Shown here: one piece after another, positions 1 to 8,285 of the stretch
Layout: every line of letters starts with the position of its first letter
Position numbering within the stretch: position 1 is the first letter of the stretch
DNA from: Flavobacterium limnophilum
Lineage (GTDB): Bacteria > Bacteroidota > Bacteroidia > Flavobacteriales > Flavobacteriaceae
Assembly: GCF_027111315.2 (NCBI RefSeq)
Contig: NZ_CP114289.2
Span: 2,604,001-2,668,000 of the forward strand
DNA: 64,000 nt
Direction of reading: 5' to 3'
The notes under the pieces: generated by a model
Databases searched by the model: none
Seen by the model: the letters and a program-made list of their open reading frames with translations, nothing else
What the model was told of the DNA's origin: nothing
Translations under genes and position numbers: made by a program

Positions 1-2
1 TC

Positions 3-392
3 ATCGGTTTCGGACTTTTTGGGACTATTTTGATGATGACTATTGAACGAACGTATGAATTCGGAATGCTCATCGCCATTGGAATGAAAAAAGGGAAATT
101 GAAAATGATTTTATTGGGCGAGGCATTTCTGATTACATTGCTTGGCGTGCTTTTGGGAATCTTGTTAAGCCTGCCTTCTGTGCTTTATTTACAGGAAAAA
201 CCCATTCGTTTTAGCGGCGATATTGCCAAAGCCTACGAGCAATTCGGCTTTGAAGCCATATTCCCTGCGGAGCTGGATTTAAATATATTTTTCACCCAAT
301 CACTGATTGTGTTATTTATGTCGATCTTGATTGGTTTGTATCCGCTTTGGTTTGTTAACGGTTTGAATCCAGTTAAAGCAATGAAAAAATGA
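3..392 (+). CDS. ABC transporter permease, FtsX/MacB type (5'-truncated by window edge)
   Basis: The reading frame is open to the left edge, so only the C-terminal part of about 129 residues is present. It shows three hydrophobic segments and the end of an FtsX-type permease domain: a short loop with the motif TIERTYEFGMLIAIGM, a long non-membrane loop, and a closing helix followed by NPVKAMKK. The family forms the membrane part of LolCDE or MacB exporters, which move lipoproteins or other substrates from the inner membrane. The stop overlaps the next gene's start by ATGA, indicating translational coupling with the second permease. The true start lies outside the window. Confidence 0.85.
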   Translation: MGFGLFGTILMMTIERTYEFGMLIAIGMKKGKLKMILLGEAFLITLLGVLLGILLSLPSVLYLQEKPIRFSGDIAKAYEQFGFEAIFPAELDLNIFFTQSLIVLFMSILIGLYPLWFVNGLNPVKAMKK

Positions 393-1606
393 ATGTGTTA
401 GTCAAAATAGCGAGCAGAAATATCTGGAGAAGCACCAAAAGAAGCCTCATCATCATCACAGCGGTAAGCATTGGATTATGGACAGGAATTTTTATTATGG
501 CATTTTATAACGGAATGATTGAGCAACGCATCAACTCAGCCATCGCCAGTGAATTATCACATATTCAACTGCATCATTCCGAGTTTAGAAAGGATCACGA
601 AATAAAATATTATTTGCCCAAAGGAAGAAAAATGCTCGAGATAATTTCCAAAAAACAGGGAATAAAGGCGGTGGCTGGCCGGGTTATTATCAAAGGAATG
701 ATTGCATCTGCAGCGGGAAGTAGCGGAATCACCATAAATGGAGTGATGCCAGAGCAAGAAAATGTATTGACCAATCTTAAAGGAAAAATAATAAAAGGCC
801 TTTATTTCAATTCAAAAAAAGAGAACGAAATACTAATCAGCGAAAAAATTCGCAAGAAATTGAAACTTGACTTAAACAAGAAAACCATCCTGACTTTTCA
901 AGATAAAGAAGGTAATCTCGCATCGGCGGCTTTCCGGATTAGTGCCATATACAAAACCATCAACAGTCCTTATGACGATGCCAATGTGTTTGTAAAAATC
1001 ACCGATATTGATTCGCTTGCCGGAATCCCGAAAGCCATCAATGAAATTGCAATCTTGCTCGAATCGAGTAAATCAGTGCCAGAAACTCAAAGAAATCTAA
1101 AACAACAATTCCCAAAAATAGAAATCAAGAACTGGATGGAAATTTCACCTGAATTAGGATTGACGGTTTCTGTTGGTGACCAAATGGTTTATATTTTTAT
1201 GGGAATTATTTTGCTTGCTTTGGCTTTTGGCATCGTCAACACGATGATGATGTCGGTTCTGGAAAGAACCCGCGAAATAGGAATGCTGTTGGCTTTGGGA
1301 ATGAATAAATTCAAAATATTCCAGATGATTCTCCTCGAAACTTTTTTCCTGATTCTTGCCGGCTGTCCTATTGGAATTTTGCTTGCGTTTGCAACCATTG
1401 GAATAACAAATCGAACCGGAATCGACTTTAGCCAATTCTCGGAAGTGTATTCCAGTTTTGGATACAGTTCCATCATATATCCCACTTTGAGTTGGAACCA
1501 ATTTGGAAATATTGTCTTGTTGATTATCCTGACCGCCCTTGTTTCCGCTTTGTTTCCAGCAAGACGAGCCTTGAAATTGAAACCTGCCGAATCATTAAAA
1601 AAATAA
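389..1606 (+). CDS. ABC transporter permease, FtsX/MacB (LolC/E-like)
   Basis: The 405-residue protein has the classic FtsX layout. One N-terminal membrane helix (about residues 18-40, with the preceding basic SRNIWRSTKRS) is followed by a periplasmic MacB-PCD-like domain of about 220 residues and three C-terminal helices. The motif SVLERTREIGMLLALGM near residue 290 is the conserved cytoplasmic loop, and the end KLKPAESLKK is typical. It is paired with the truncated permease upstream and the ATPase downstream, so the three likely form one LolCDE-like or MacB-like exporter. The substrate cannot be told from sequence. Confidence 0.9.
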   Translation: MNVLVKIASRNIWRSTKRSLIIITAVSIGLWTGIFIMAFYNGMIEQRINSAIASELSHIQLHHSEFRKDHEIKYYLPKGRKMLEIISKKQGIKAVAGRVIIKGMIASAAGSSGITINGVMPEQENVLTNLKGKIIKGLYFNSKKENEILISEKIRKKLKLDLNKKTILTFQDKEGNLASAAFRISAIYKTINSPYDDANVFVKITDIDSLAGIPKAINEIAILLESSKSVPETQRNLKQQFPKIEIKNWMEISPELGLTVSVGDQMVYIFMGIILLALAFGIVNTMMMSVLERTREIGMLLALGMNKFKIFQMILLETFFLILAGCPIGILLAFATIGITNRTGIDFSQFSEVYSSFGYSSIIYPTLSWNQFGNIVLLIILTALVSALFPARRALKLKPAESLKK

Positions 1607-1611
1607 ATGCG

Positions 1612-2325
1612 ATGCAAGAAACAGTAATTGACGCACACAATTTGTCGAAAATTTACGACGAGAAAACCATTCCGGTTTATGCCTTAAACAAGGTTCACCT
1701 CCACATTTCTCGAGGAGAATTTACGGCCATCAAAGGGCCATCGGGTTCCGGAAAGACGACTTTGTTGAATATGATTGGTGGATTGGACGTTCCTTCTGAA
1801 GGTTTTGTCGAGATTAACGGAACCAACATCACCGAATTGAAAGGCAATGAATTAATTGATTTCCGATTGAAAAATATTGGATTTGTTTTCCAGTCCTATA
1901 ATCTGATTCCCGTTCTGACGGCCAAGGAGAATATTGAATTTATTATGCTTTTGCAAAAATGGTCATCCAAAGAAAGAGAAAAAAGGGTGCTGGAATTGTT
2001 GAAACAAATAGGCATGGAAGACAAAATCAACAAAAGACCACGTGAATTGTCGGGTGGACAACAACAGCGTGTTGCCGTGGCAAGAGCATTGGCGCCAATG
2101 CCACAGTTTATTTTGGCCGACGAACCAACGGCAAATCTTGATTCGGTATCGGCAGAAAATTTGTTGGATATGATGCTAAAACTCAATCAGGAAGAAAATA
2201 TGACTTTCGTTTTTTCGACCCACGACCAAAGAGTCATCAACCGCGCCCGAAGAGTCATCACGCTCGAAGACGGAAAAATAGTTGCCGACACGGCACCAAC
2301 CACAATCGAACACCATCAGATTTGA
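1612..2325 (+). CDS. ABC transporter ATP-binding protein (LolD/MacB-type)
   Basis: The start was placed at ATG 1612 (MQETVIDAHNLSK), just after the permease stop, because upstream codons in this frame lie inside the permease gene. The 237-residue product has Walker A GPSGSGKT (about residues 42-49), Q-loop FVFQSYN, signature LSGGQQQR, Walker B FILADEP and the H-loop STHDQ. Closest known relatives are LolD and MacB nucleotide-binding subunits, which pair with two FtsX-type permeases as encoded here. It supplies ATP hydrolysis for the exporter at the inner membrane. Confidence 0.92.
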   Translation: MQETVIDAHNLSKIYDEKTIPVYALNKVHLHISRGEFTAIKGPSGSGKTTLLNMIGGLDVPSEGFVEINGTNITELKGNELIDFRLKNIGFVFQSYNLIPVLTAKENIEFIMLLQKWSSKEREKRVLELLKQIGMEDKINKRPRELSGGQQQRVAVARALAPMPQFILADEPTANLDSVSAENLLDMMLKLNQEENMTFVFSTHDQRVINRARRVITLEDGKIVADTAPTTIEHHQI

Positions 2326-2340
2326 CAAAAACGAGTTGCT

Positions 2341-3507
2341 TTGAAATTTCAAATATACATATCCGCTCTATTTCTAATCTTTGCCAACATTGCTGTCGAT
2401 GCCCAAACAGATGATGCAAAACCATCATGGATAGAACTTCACGGCTATATAAAATATATCCAAAACACGACTTTCGTCCAAAAAATTGATTCCAATGCTA
2501 CTACAAACCTTATTCATAATCGGCTGAATTTCAAGTTTAATATTGCTCCAAAATTTTCCGCTAGATTGGAAATCCGCAACCGAATTTTTTATGGCGAACA
2601 AATCGAACAAACACCCAATTTTGGAGACCTCATCAACCAAGACAACGGTTATTTTCATCTTTATCATTTATGGGTCAACGAGGAATCTTTTGTGGCGCAA
2701 TCCACAATCGACCGGATGTTACTTCAATATTCTGATGACAAATGGGAAGTTATCATTGGAAGACAGCGCATCAATTGGGGAATTAACAACGTCTGGAATC
2801 CGAATGACCTTTTCAATGCTTTTAATCTGTTGGAATTCGATTATGAAGAACGCCCAGGAAGCGATGCAATTAGAATCCAGCACAATTTGAAGAATAATGC
2901 TTCATTCGAATTGGCTTACAAAGCCAGCAAAAACAGTGAGGAACAAATTGCTGCATTATTGTACAAATGGAATAGAAAAAAGTATGACTTCCAACTTTTA
3001 AGCGGAATTTACCAAACCGATTTTGTGGTTGGCGGAGGTTGGGCAGGAAGTATCAAAGAGGCAGGATTTAAAGGTGAGATGAGTTATTTTATTCCAAAAC
3101 AGAATTCATTGGATTCCTACGAAAATTTTTGTTTTTCATTAATGATTGACCAAACTTTCAAAAACGATTGGTATCTGGCACTCACAATGCTTTACAACAG
3201 CAATCCCACAAATGCTTTTATGATTAGCGAAGGCATTTATAACTTTAATGTTTCTGCCAAAATGCTTTTTCCGTTCGAGTATAATTTCCATTTCACGGCG
3301 CTGAAAACCATCTCTCCTATCAGTTCTTTCAACTTTTCCTTTATTTATTCACCGGAAAAAAATACGCTAATTCTGATTCCTTCCTTTACGTGGAATGTGG
3401 CAACCAATTTTGATTTGGATTTTCTGGCGCAATCCTTTTTTGCCGACCAATCCAACTACAAGAATCTGGGAACCAATCTCTTTATAAGAAGTAGATGGAG
3501 TTTTTAG
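2341..3507 (+). CDS. Outer-membrane beta-barrel protein, DUF1302/porin-like
   Basis: It begins at TTG 2341, 15 nt after the ATPase gene, and the first 21 residues make a clean Sec signal peptide ending at VDAQ. The remaining 367 residues alternate polar and hydrophobic residues with many aromatics and end in RSRWSF, a terminal aromatic typical of BAM-inserted barrels. The segment GRQRINWGINNVWNPND resembles DUF1302 and alginate-export-type porins. Its place directly behind the exporter suggests it is the cognate outer-membrane component or cargo, but that is inference. No substrate can be named. Confidence 0.7.
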   Translation: MKFQIYISALFLIFANIAVDAQTDDAKPSWIELHGYIKYIQNTTFVQKIDSNATTNLIHNRLNFKFNIAPKFSARLEIRNRIFYGEQIEQTPNFGDLINQDNGYFHLYHLWVNEESFVAQSTIDRMLLQYSDDKWEVIIGRQRINWGINNVWNPNDLFNAFNLLEFDYEERPGSDAIRIQHNLKNNASFELAYKASKNSEEQIAALLYKWNRKKYDFQLLSGIYQTDFVVGGGWAGSIKEAGFKGEMSYFIPKQNSLDSYENFCFSLMIDQTFKNDWYLALTMLYNSNPTNAFMISEGIYNFNVSAKMLFPFEYNFHFTALKTISPISSFNFSFIYSPEKNTLILIPSFTWNVATNFDLDFLAQSFFADQSNYKNLGTNLFIRSRWSF

Positions 3508-3524
3508 AAAAAAATATTATGATT

Positions 3525-5087
3525 TTACTTGTTTAAAATCTCCCCAATCTTCAACGCACATTTTTCACCGTCAATTGCCGCGGAGATAATTCCTCCAGCA
3601 TAACCAGCACCTTCGCCACAAGGATACAAACCTTTTATTTGAAGGTGTTCCAATGTTTCTGAATCTCTGGGAATGCGCACAGGAGAAGAAGTTCTTGATT
3701 CCGGAGCGTGAAGAACGGCCTCATTGGTCAAGAAACCACGCATTGATTTTCCGAATTCGACGAAACCTTCGCGTAATATTTGGGTAAGAAATCCAGGAAA
3801 AACTTCTCCCATTTCTACCGAAGTCGTTCCGGGAACATAGGACGTTTTCGGGATATTGGAAGACACTTTGTTCTGGGTAAAATCGACCATTTTTTGGGCA
3901 GGAACTTTTTGGGTTTCTCCTGCCAAATGCCAGGCTTTTTGTTCAATGCTTTTTTGGAATTCCATTCCTGCCAATGCACCAAATTTGGCAAACGGCTTGA
4001 AATCTTCGAGTTTCAATTCGACCACGATTCCAGAATTGGCCGTAGCTTGATCTCTTTTGGAAGGCGACCAACCGTTAGTTACAACTTCGCCCGGACTTGT
4101 CGCACAAGGTGCAATCACGCCACCGGGACACATGCAAAAAGAATACATTCCCCTGCCTCCCACTTGTTTCACGATGGAATAAGGTGATGGCGGCAAATGT
4201 TCACCACGATAATCGCAACTGTACTGGATACTGTCAATCAACGACTGCGGATGTTCGGCTCGAACGCCCAAGGCAAAAGCTTTGGCTTCGATAAAAATTT
4301 GTTTTCTATCCAATAATTCAAAAATATCTCGGGCAGAATGTCCTGTGGCTAGGATTATTTTATTGGCCAAAATTGTGTCACCATTTTTGGTAACGACACC
4401 TTGCACTTCGTTATTTTTGATAATAATATCGGTCAAACGCGTTTCGAAAAGGACTTTTCCTCCCATTTCGATGATTTTCTCCCGCATATCCTGAATGATT
4501 TGCGGTAATTTATTGGTTCCAATATGTGGATGTGCATCAACCAAAATATCGTGTGAAGCGCCATAAGCAACGAATAATTCCAAAATTCGGGTTACGTCGC
4601 CACGCTTTTTGGAACGTGTGTATAATTTTCCGTCAGAATAAGTTCCTGCACCGCCTTCGCCAAAACAATAATTGGAATCTTCATCCACGATATGATCCCT
4701 GTTGATGGCTTTCAAATCTCTTCTTCTTCCTCGAACGTCTTTGCCCCGTTCGATTACTATTGGTTTCAAACCCAATTCTATCAATTGCAAAGCGGCAAAC
4801 AATCCCGCAGGGCCAGCTCCCACGACGATGACTTCTTGTGCATTTTCAACATTTTTGTATTCTGGCAATTCTATTTTGGCTTCCTGAACAAGTTCGCCAA
4901 CCAAATAAACAGTGACTTTCAAATTGAATTTCACGGCTTTTTGGCGGGCATCAATTGAGCGTTTTAGAATGGAAATATGCTGGATTTCTTTGGCATCGAC
5001 CCGAATTAATTTGGAAATATGTTGTTTGAGCAACAGTTCATTTGTAGCTATTTCTGGAGATACTTGAAAGAGTAATTCTTGTGGCAT
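3525..5087 (-). CDS. NAD(P)/FAD-dependent oxidoreductase (COG2509-like)
   Basis: The 520-residue protein carries an FAD-binding Rossmann motif VIVVGAGPAGLFAALQ around residues 86-101, preceded by an N-terminal domain of about 80 residues. Later motifs are YCFGEGGAGTYSDGKL, the ATGHSARD second FAD segment and the C-terminal LYPCGEGAGYAGGI. This arrangement is typical of uncharacterised flavoproteins sold as 'FAD-dependent dehydrogenase' in the HI0933/COG2509 group. The substrate is unknown. Its start lies only 14 nt downstream of the RelE-type toxin gene on the same strand, so it may be transcribed from the toxin-antitoxin promoter. Confidence 0.85.
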   Translation of the reverse strand: MPQELLFQVSPEIATNELLLKQHISKLIRVDAKEIQHISILKRSIDARQKAVKFNLKVTVYLVGELVQEAKIELPEYKNVENAQEVIVVGAGPAGLFAALQLIELGLKPIVIERGKDVRGRRRDLKAINRDHIVDEDSNYCFGEGGAGTYSDGKLYTRSKKRGDVTRILELFVAYGASHDILVDAHPHIGTNKLPQIIQDMREKIIEMGGKVLFETRLTDIIIKNNEVQGVVTKNGDTILANKIILATGHSARDIFELLDRKQIFIEAKAFALGVRAEHPQSLIDSIQYSCDYRGEHLPPSPYSIVKQVGGRGMYSFCMCPGGVIAPCATSPGEVVTNGWSPSKRDQATANSGIVVELKLEDFKPFAKFGALAGMEFQKSIEQKAWHLAGETQKVPAQKMVDFTQNKVSSNIPKTSYVPGTTSVEMGEVFPGFLTQILREGFVEFGKSMRGFLTNEAVLHAPESRTSSPVRIPRDSETLEHLQIKGLYPCGEGAGYAGGIISAAIDGEKCALKIGEILNK

Positions 5088-5101
5088 TTTGTTGTGAAAT
5101 T

Positions 5102-5368
5102 TTATGGAAATAATTTATAAATATCTTCCCGTTTGACAAATCTGGCAAGTTCTATAACTTCTCCATCAAAATAAAATCCTAATCTATATTTTCCAATTCT
5201 GATTCTATAAGCGTCTTGATATCCTTTTAGTTTTTTAATATTGGAAAGCACATTCAATGTTTCTGCATTTTTTAAAATAATAATTGCATTGAACAAATCA
5301 TCTTTCAAACTTTCATCCTTGACTTTTAGTAAATCTTTTGAAAATTGTTTTAAGTATTCGACTTTCAT
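5102..5368 (-). CDS. RelE/ParE-superfamily toxin
   Basis: This 88-residue protein has the length, charge and fold signature of the RelE/StbE family. It begins with MKVEYLKQFSKDL, has a central KKLKGYQDAYRIRIGKYRLGF segment whose basic residues form the toxin core strand, and closes with FVKREDIYKLFP. RelE enzymes cut ribosome-bound mRNA, whereas ParE members poison gyrase; the sequence alone does not separate the two. Its start overlaps the antitoxin stop by 4 nt (ATGA), the usual coupling in type II modules. Confidence 0.85.
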   Translation of the reverse strand: MKVEYLKQFSKDLLKVKDESLKDDLFNAIIILKNAETLNVLSNIKKLKGYQDAYRIRIGKYRLGFYFDGEVIELARFVKREDIYKLFP

Positions 5369-5616
5369 TTACCTAAAATTTTGAAGATTTCCTCTTCACT
5401 AATCTTGTCTTTTCTATCAGCTTCCTGCATCAACATTATTAAGCCAATATCTTCTTTTTCTTCATCGGATAAATTATTGAATTGACTTGTTTGCTTATTT
5501 TTTACATAAGTTTGCACAGCATTTTCAATCAATCCTTTAACACTAGTTTTTTCAAATATTGAAATTACTTTCAATTTGGTTAAAGTAGTTTCGTCAATAT
5601 CTATTAATTTTCTCAT
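5365..5616 (-). CDS. Type II antitoxin, upstream partner of the RelE-like toxin
   Basis: The 83-residue protein precedes the toxin and overlaps it by 4 nt. Its N-terminal half (MRKLIDIDETTLTKLKVIS...) has a short strand followed by helices, as in ribbon-helix-helix DNA-binding antitoxins. The charged C-terminal half (LSDEEKEDIG to EEEIFKILGK) probably wraps the toxin. It would neutralise the toxin and repress its own promoter. A -7 box and a TATATA-CGA-TATATA palindrome lie just upstream. The family assignment rests on position, size and layout rather than a strong motif. Confidence 0.75.
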   Translation of the reverse strand: MRKLIDIDETTLTKLKVISIFEKTSVKGLIENAVQTYVKNKQTSQFNNLSDEEKEDIGLIMLMQEADRKDKISEEEIFKILGK

Positions 5617-5632
5617 TGGAAATATTTTTACA

Positions 5633-5640
5633 CAAATATA
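5633..5640 (-). promoter_or_regulatory. Promoter -7 box of the toxin-antitoxin operon
   Basis: Read on the minus strand this is TATATTTG, a perfect match to the Bacteroidota -7 consensus TAnnTTTG, about 17 nt before the antitoxin start. Confidence 0.6.
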
Positions 5641-5645
5641 TATTA

Positions 5646-5660
5646 TATATACGATATATA
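5646..5660. promoter_or_regulatory. Candidate antitoxin operator palindrome
   Basis: TATATA-CGA-TATATA has perfect 6-bp arms around a 3-bp centre and sits just upstream of the toxin-antitoxin -7 box, where repressor binding would block polymerase. The surrounding sequence is AT-rich, so chance palindromy is possible. Confidence 0.4.
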
Positions 5661-5707
5661 CAATAACAAAATAAACTTCGTAAATTTACAATCTAAACAC
5701 ATTCAAA

Positions 5708-5941
5708 ATGTCTCGACAAATAAAACTAATATGGGATTTTCGTGGTCCAGCTTCGGCAAAAACGGCCGAACACCACGAAATTCATTTGAAGGAATATATA
5801 ATTGCAGAAAAATTATCTCCGAATATTACCGGTTTTGAAGTCCTCAACGAAATGTATGCGGTTGCTTTTATGGTCGTTACCGATGAAACTATGATACAGG
5901 TACGTGATGCTTTGAAACCGCATCGAGGCGAGGTGTTTTAG
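5708..5941 (+). CDS. Small conserved protein of unknown function
   Basis: A 77-residue soluble protein (MSRQIKLIWDFRGPAS...) with no signal peptide or membrane segment. The HHEIHLKEY and EMYAVAFMVV stretches give it a mixed alpha/beta character, and it is well formed with good codon use. It has its own weak -7-like box (TAAATTTA) near 5683. It sits between the toxin-antitoxin pair and recQ and is followed by a hairpin-forming repeat. I do not recognise a function. Confidence 0.65.
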   Translation: MSRQIKLIWDFRGPASAKTAEHHEIHLKEYIIAEKLSPNITGFEVLNEMYAVAFMVVTDETMIQVRDALKPHRGEVF

Positions 5942-6002
5942 TATTCAGTCGCGGTATTCAGTTCTATTGTGACTGAATACTGCGACTGAACACTGAATAC
6001 TT
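5941..6002. repeat. Stutter hairpin of repeated ATTCAGT/ACTGAAT words
   Basis: The tract repeats variants of GTATTCAGTCGC and then its reverse complement, so it can fold into a hairpin between two convergent genes and probably acts as a bidirectional terminator. The last 23 bp (5979-6001) recur exactly at 28157-28179. Confidence 0.7.
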
Positions 6003-6003
6003 T

Positions 6004-8199
6004 TTAATTTGCTACTTCACTAATAAACTTGATTCTCATCAAGCGCAATTCATCAATATCATAATCGCCTTCAAATTCTTTGAGCGCATTTTCAATATTA
6101 TCGGATTGGGATTCCATAAAATAGTCGTGAATTTCTTCTTGCTGATCGTCGTCCAACATATCATCAATCCAATACTTTATGTTCAACTTGGTTCCAGAAT
6201 TTACGATTTGTTCCATTTCCGTTATCAAGGCCTCCATGGTCAAACCTTTGGCAGAAGCAATATCGCTGAGCGGCAATTTCCGGTCGATATTTTGAATAAT
6301 GTATAATTTATTGATAGAATTGGCTCCGGTAGATTTTACCACCAAATCATCTGGACGAACAATGTCGTTGTCATCCACATATTGGCTGATTAAGGCTATA
6401 AACTCCTTGCCGTATTTTTTTGCTTTCCCTTCTCCAACGCCATGGGTATTGATTAACTCATCCATCGAAATTGGATATTTCAAGGCCATGTCTTCAAGTG
6501 AAGGATCTTGGAAAACCACAAAAGGCGGAACTCCCAATTTTTTGGCCACTTTTTTACGCAGGTCACGCAGCATTCCCATCAAAACCTCATCGGCAACTCC
6601 GCCTGATTTCGCTGCGGTTACAATGGCTTCGTCCTCAGATTCATTGTACTCATGATCTTCAGACATCATGAAAGACTGTGGTTTTTTGATAAAATCCAAG
6701 CCTTTCTTGGTGATTTTCACGATGCCATAGGTTTCAATATCTTTAGACAATAATCCATCCACCAATACCTGACGCAATAATGCCATCCAGTATTTTTCAT
6801 CATGATCGGCACCCGAACCGAAAAATGGCTGACTGTCCGTTCTATGCGCTTTTATGACTGCATTGACACGACCAATCAAGCTAAAAACCACTTCTTTGGA
6901 TTTATAAATATGTTTGGTATCACGCACCACTTCGAGTAGTTTAACGACTTGGTCTTTGGCTTCCACCTTAACTTTTGGATTACGAACATTGTCGTCCATA
7001 TCGCCACCGTCACCAGTCTCGTTATCGAATTCTTCACCAAAATAATGCAATAGAAATTTTCTTCTTGACATGGATGTTTCGGCATAAGCCACAACTTCCT
7101 GCAATAAGGCAAAGCCAATTTCTTGTTCGGCAACAGGTTTTCCCGACAAGAATTTCTCGAGTTTTTCTACATCTTTATAGGAATAATAAGCAAGACAATG
7201 TCCTTCGCCTCCATCGCGACCGGCACGACCCGTTTCTTGGTAATAACTTTCCAATGATTTTGGAATATCATGATGGATTACAAAACGAACATCGGGTTTG
7301 TCAATTCCCATTCCGAAGGCAATCGTCGCCACCACCACATCCACGTCTTCCATAAGAAACATATCTTGATGCTTGGCACGCGTTTTAGCATCCAATCCTG
7401 CGTGATAAGGTACCGCACTTATTCCGTTTACTTGCAAAACTTCGGCAATCGCCTCTACTTTTTTGCGGCTCAGGCAATAAATAATTCCTGATTTTCCTTT
7501 ATGCGCCTTTATAAACCGAATGATGTCCGATTCAATATTTTTAGTTTTGGTACGTACTTCATAATATAAATTAGGCCTATTGAACGATGCTTTATAGGTT
7601 GTCGCATCGGACATATCCAAATTTTTGAGGATATCTTCCTGCACTTTTGGAGTGGCGGTAGCCGTAAGACCAATAATGGGAATATCTCCCAATTGCTTGA
7701 TAATTCCTTTCAAATTTCGATATTCTGGCCTGAAATCGTGTCCCCATTCCGAGATGCAATGTGCTTCATCGATGGCAACAAAAGAAATTGGCACCGTTTG
7801 AAGGAAATTCAAATATTCCTCCTTGGTCAATGATTCCGGAGCTACATACAAGAGTTTTGTTAAACCAGAAGTGATGTCTTTCTTGACTTGGGCAATCTCC
7901 GTTTTGGTAAGTGATGAATTGAGTACATGGGCAATCCCATTTTCGGAAGACAAACTTCGAATGGCATCAACTTGATTTTTCATCAAGGCAATCAATGGAG
8001 AAACAACAATGGCTGTGCCGTCCTGAATCAAGGCTGGCAATTGGTAGCAAAGTGATTTTCCACCACCTGTCGGCATAATCACGAAAGTATTTTCCTTGTT
8101 GAGAATACTTTTTATAACTTGCTCCTGCAACCCTTTGAATTGGTTAAAGCCGAAATACTTCTTTAATTCTTTGTGGATATCAATTTCGTTTGAATTCAT
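6004..8199 (-). CDS. recQ: ATP-dependent DNA helicase RecQ
   Basis: The 731-residue protein has every RecQ landmark: motif I MPTGGGKSLCYQLPA (about residues 41-55), motif II DEAHCISEWGHDFRPEY, GLTATAT, and QETGRAGRDG in the second RecA domain. An RQC winged-helix region and an HRDC-like segment (FVVFQDPSLEDMA) follow, and the C-terminal tail is longer than in E. coli RecQ (609 aa). RecQ unwinds DNA 3' to 5' for recombination repair and fork restart. Its start is close to the divergent kdsD gene, with which it shares an intergenic region of about 85 nt. Confidence 0.97.
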   Translation of the reverse strand: MNSNEIDIHKELKKYFGFNQFKGLQEQVIKSILNKENTFVIMPTGGGKSLCYQLPALIQDGTAIVVSPLIALMKNQVDAIRSLSSENGIAHVLNSSLTKTEIAQVKKDITSGLTKLLYVAPESLTKEEYLNFLQTVPISFVAIDEAHCISEWGHDFRPEYRNLKGIIKQLGDIPIIGLTATATPKVQEDILKNLDMSDATTYKASFNRPNLYYEVRTKTKNIESDIIRFIKAHKGKSGIIYCLSRKKVEAIAEVLQVNGISAVPYHAGLDAKTRAKHQDMFLMEDVDVVVATIAFGMGIDKPDVRFVIHHDIPKSLESYYQETGRAGRDGGEGHCLAYYSYKDVEKLEKFLSGKPVAEQEIGFALLQEVVAYAETSMSRRKFLLHYFGEEFDNETGDGGDMDDNVRNPKVKVEAKDQVVKLLEVVRDTKHIYKSKEVVFSLIGRVNAVIKAHRTDSQPFFGSGADHDEKYWMALLRQVLVDGLLSKDIETYGIVKITKKGLDFIKKPQSFMMSEDHEYNESEDEAIVTAAKSGGVADEVLMGMLRDLRKKVAKKLGVPPFVVFQDPSLEDMALKYPISMDELINTHGVGEGKAKKYGKEFIALISQYVDDNDIVRPDDLVVKSTGANSINKLYIIQNIDRKLPLSDIASAKGLTMEALITEMEQIVNSGTKLNIKYWIDDMLDDDQQEEIHDYFMESQSDNIENALKEFEGDYDIDELRLMRIKFISEVAN

Positions 8200-8221
8200 T
8201 CTTTATTAATGGTATTTTACA

Positions 8222-8229
8222 TAAATTTG
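8222..8229 (+). promoter_or_regulatory. Promoter -7 box for kdsD operon
   Basis: TAAATTTG matches TAnnTTTG and lies about 57 nt before the proposed kdsD start at 8286. This makes in-frame codons upstream of 8229 unlikely start sites. Confidence 0.55.
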
Positions 8230-8285
8230 CACCACTAAAGATACTAATTTCTTTTATACATACAAATTTTTATAAAAATTCTATT

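Noticed and set aside
1492..1611. An extended ATPase start inside the permease gene
   Set aside because: The residues match no ABC family N-terminus; ATG 1612 follows the permease stop.
8190..8285. An N-terminal extension of kdsD starting at 8190
   Set aside because: It overlaps recQ and the promoter -7 box, and its residues do not fit the family; TTG 8286 gives the usual length.
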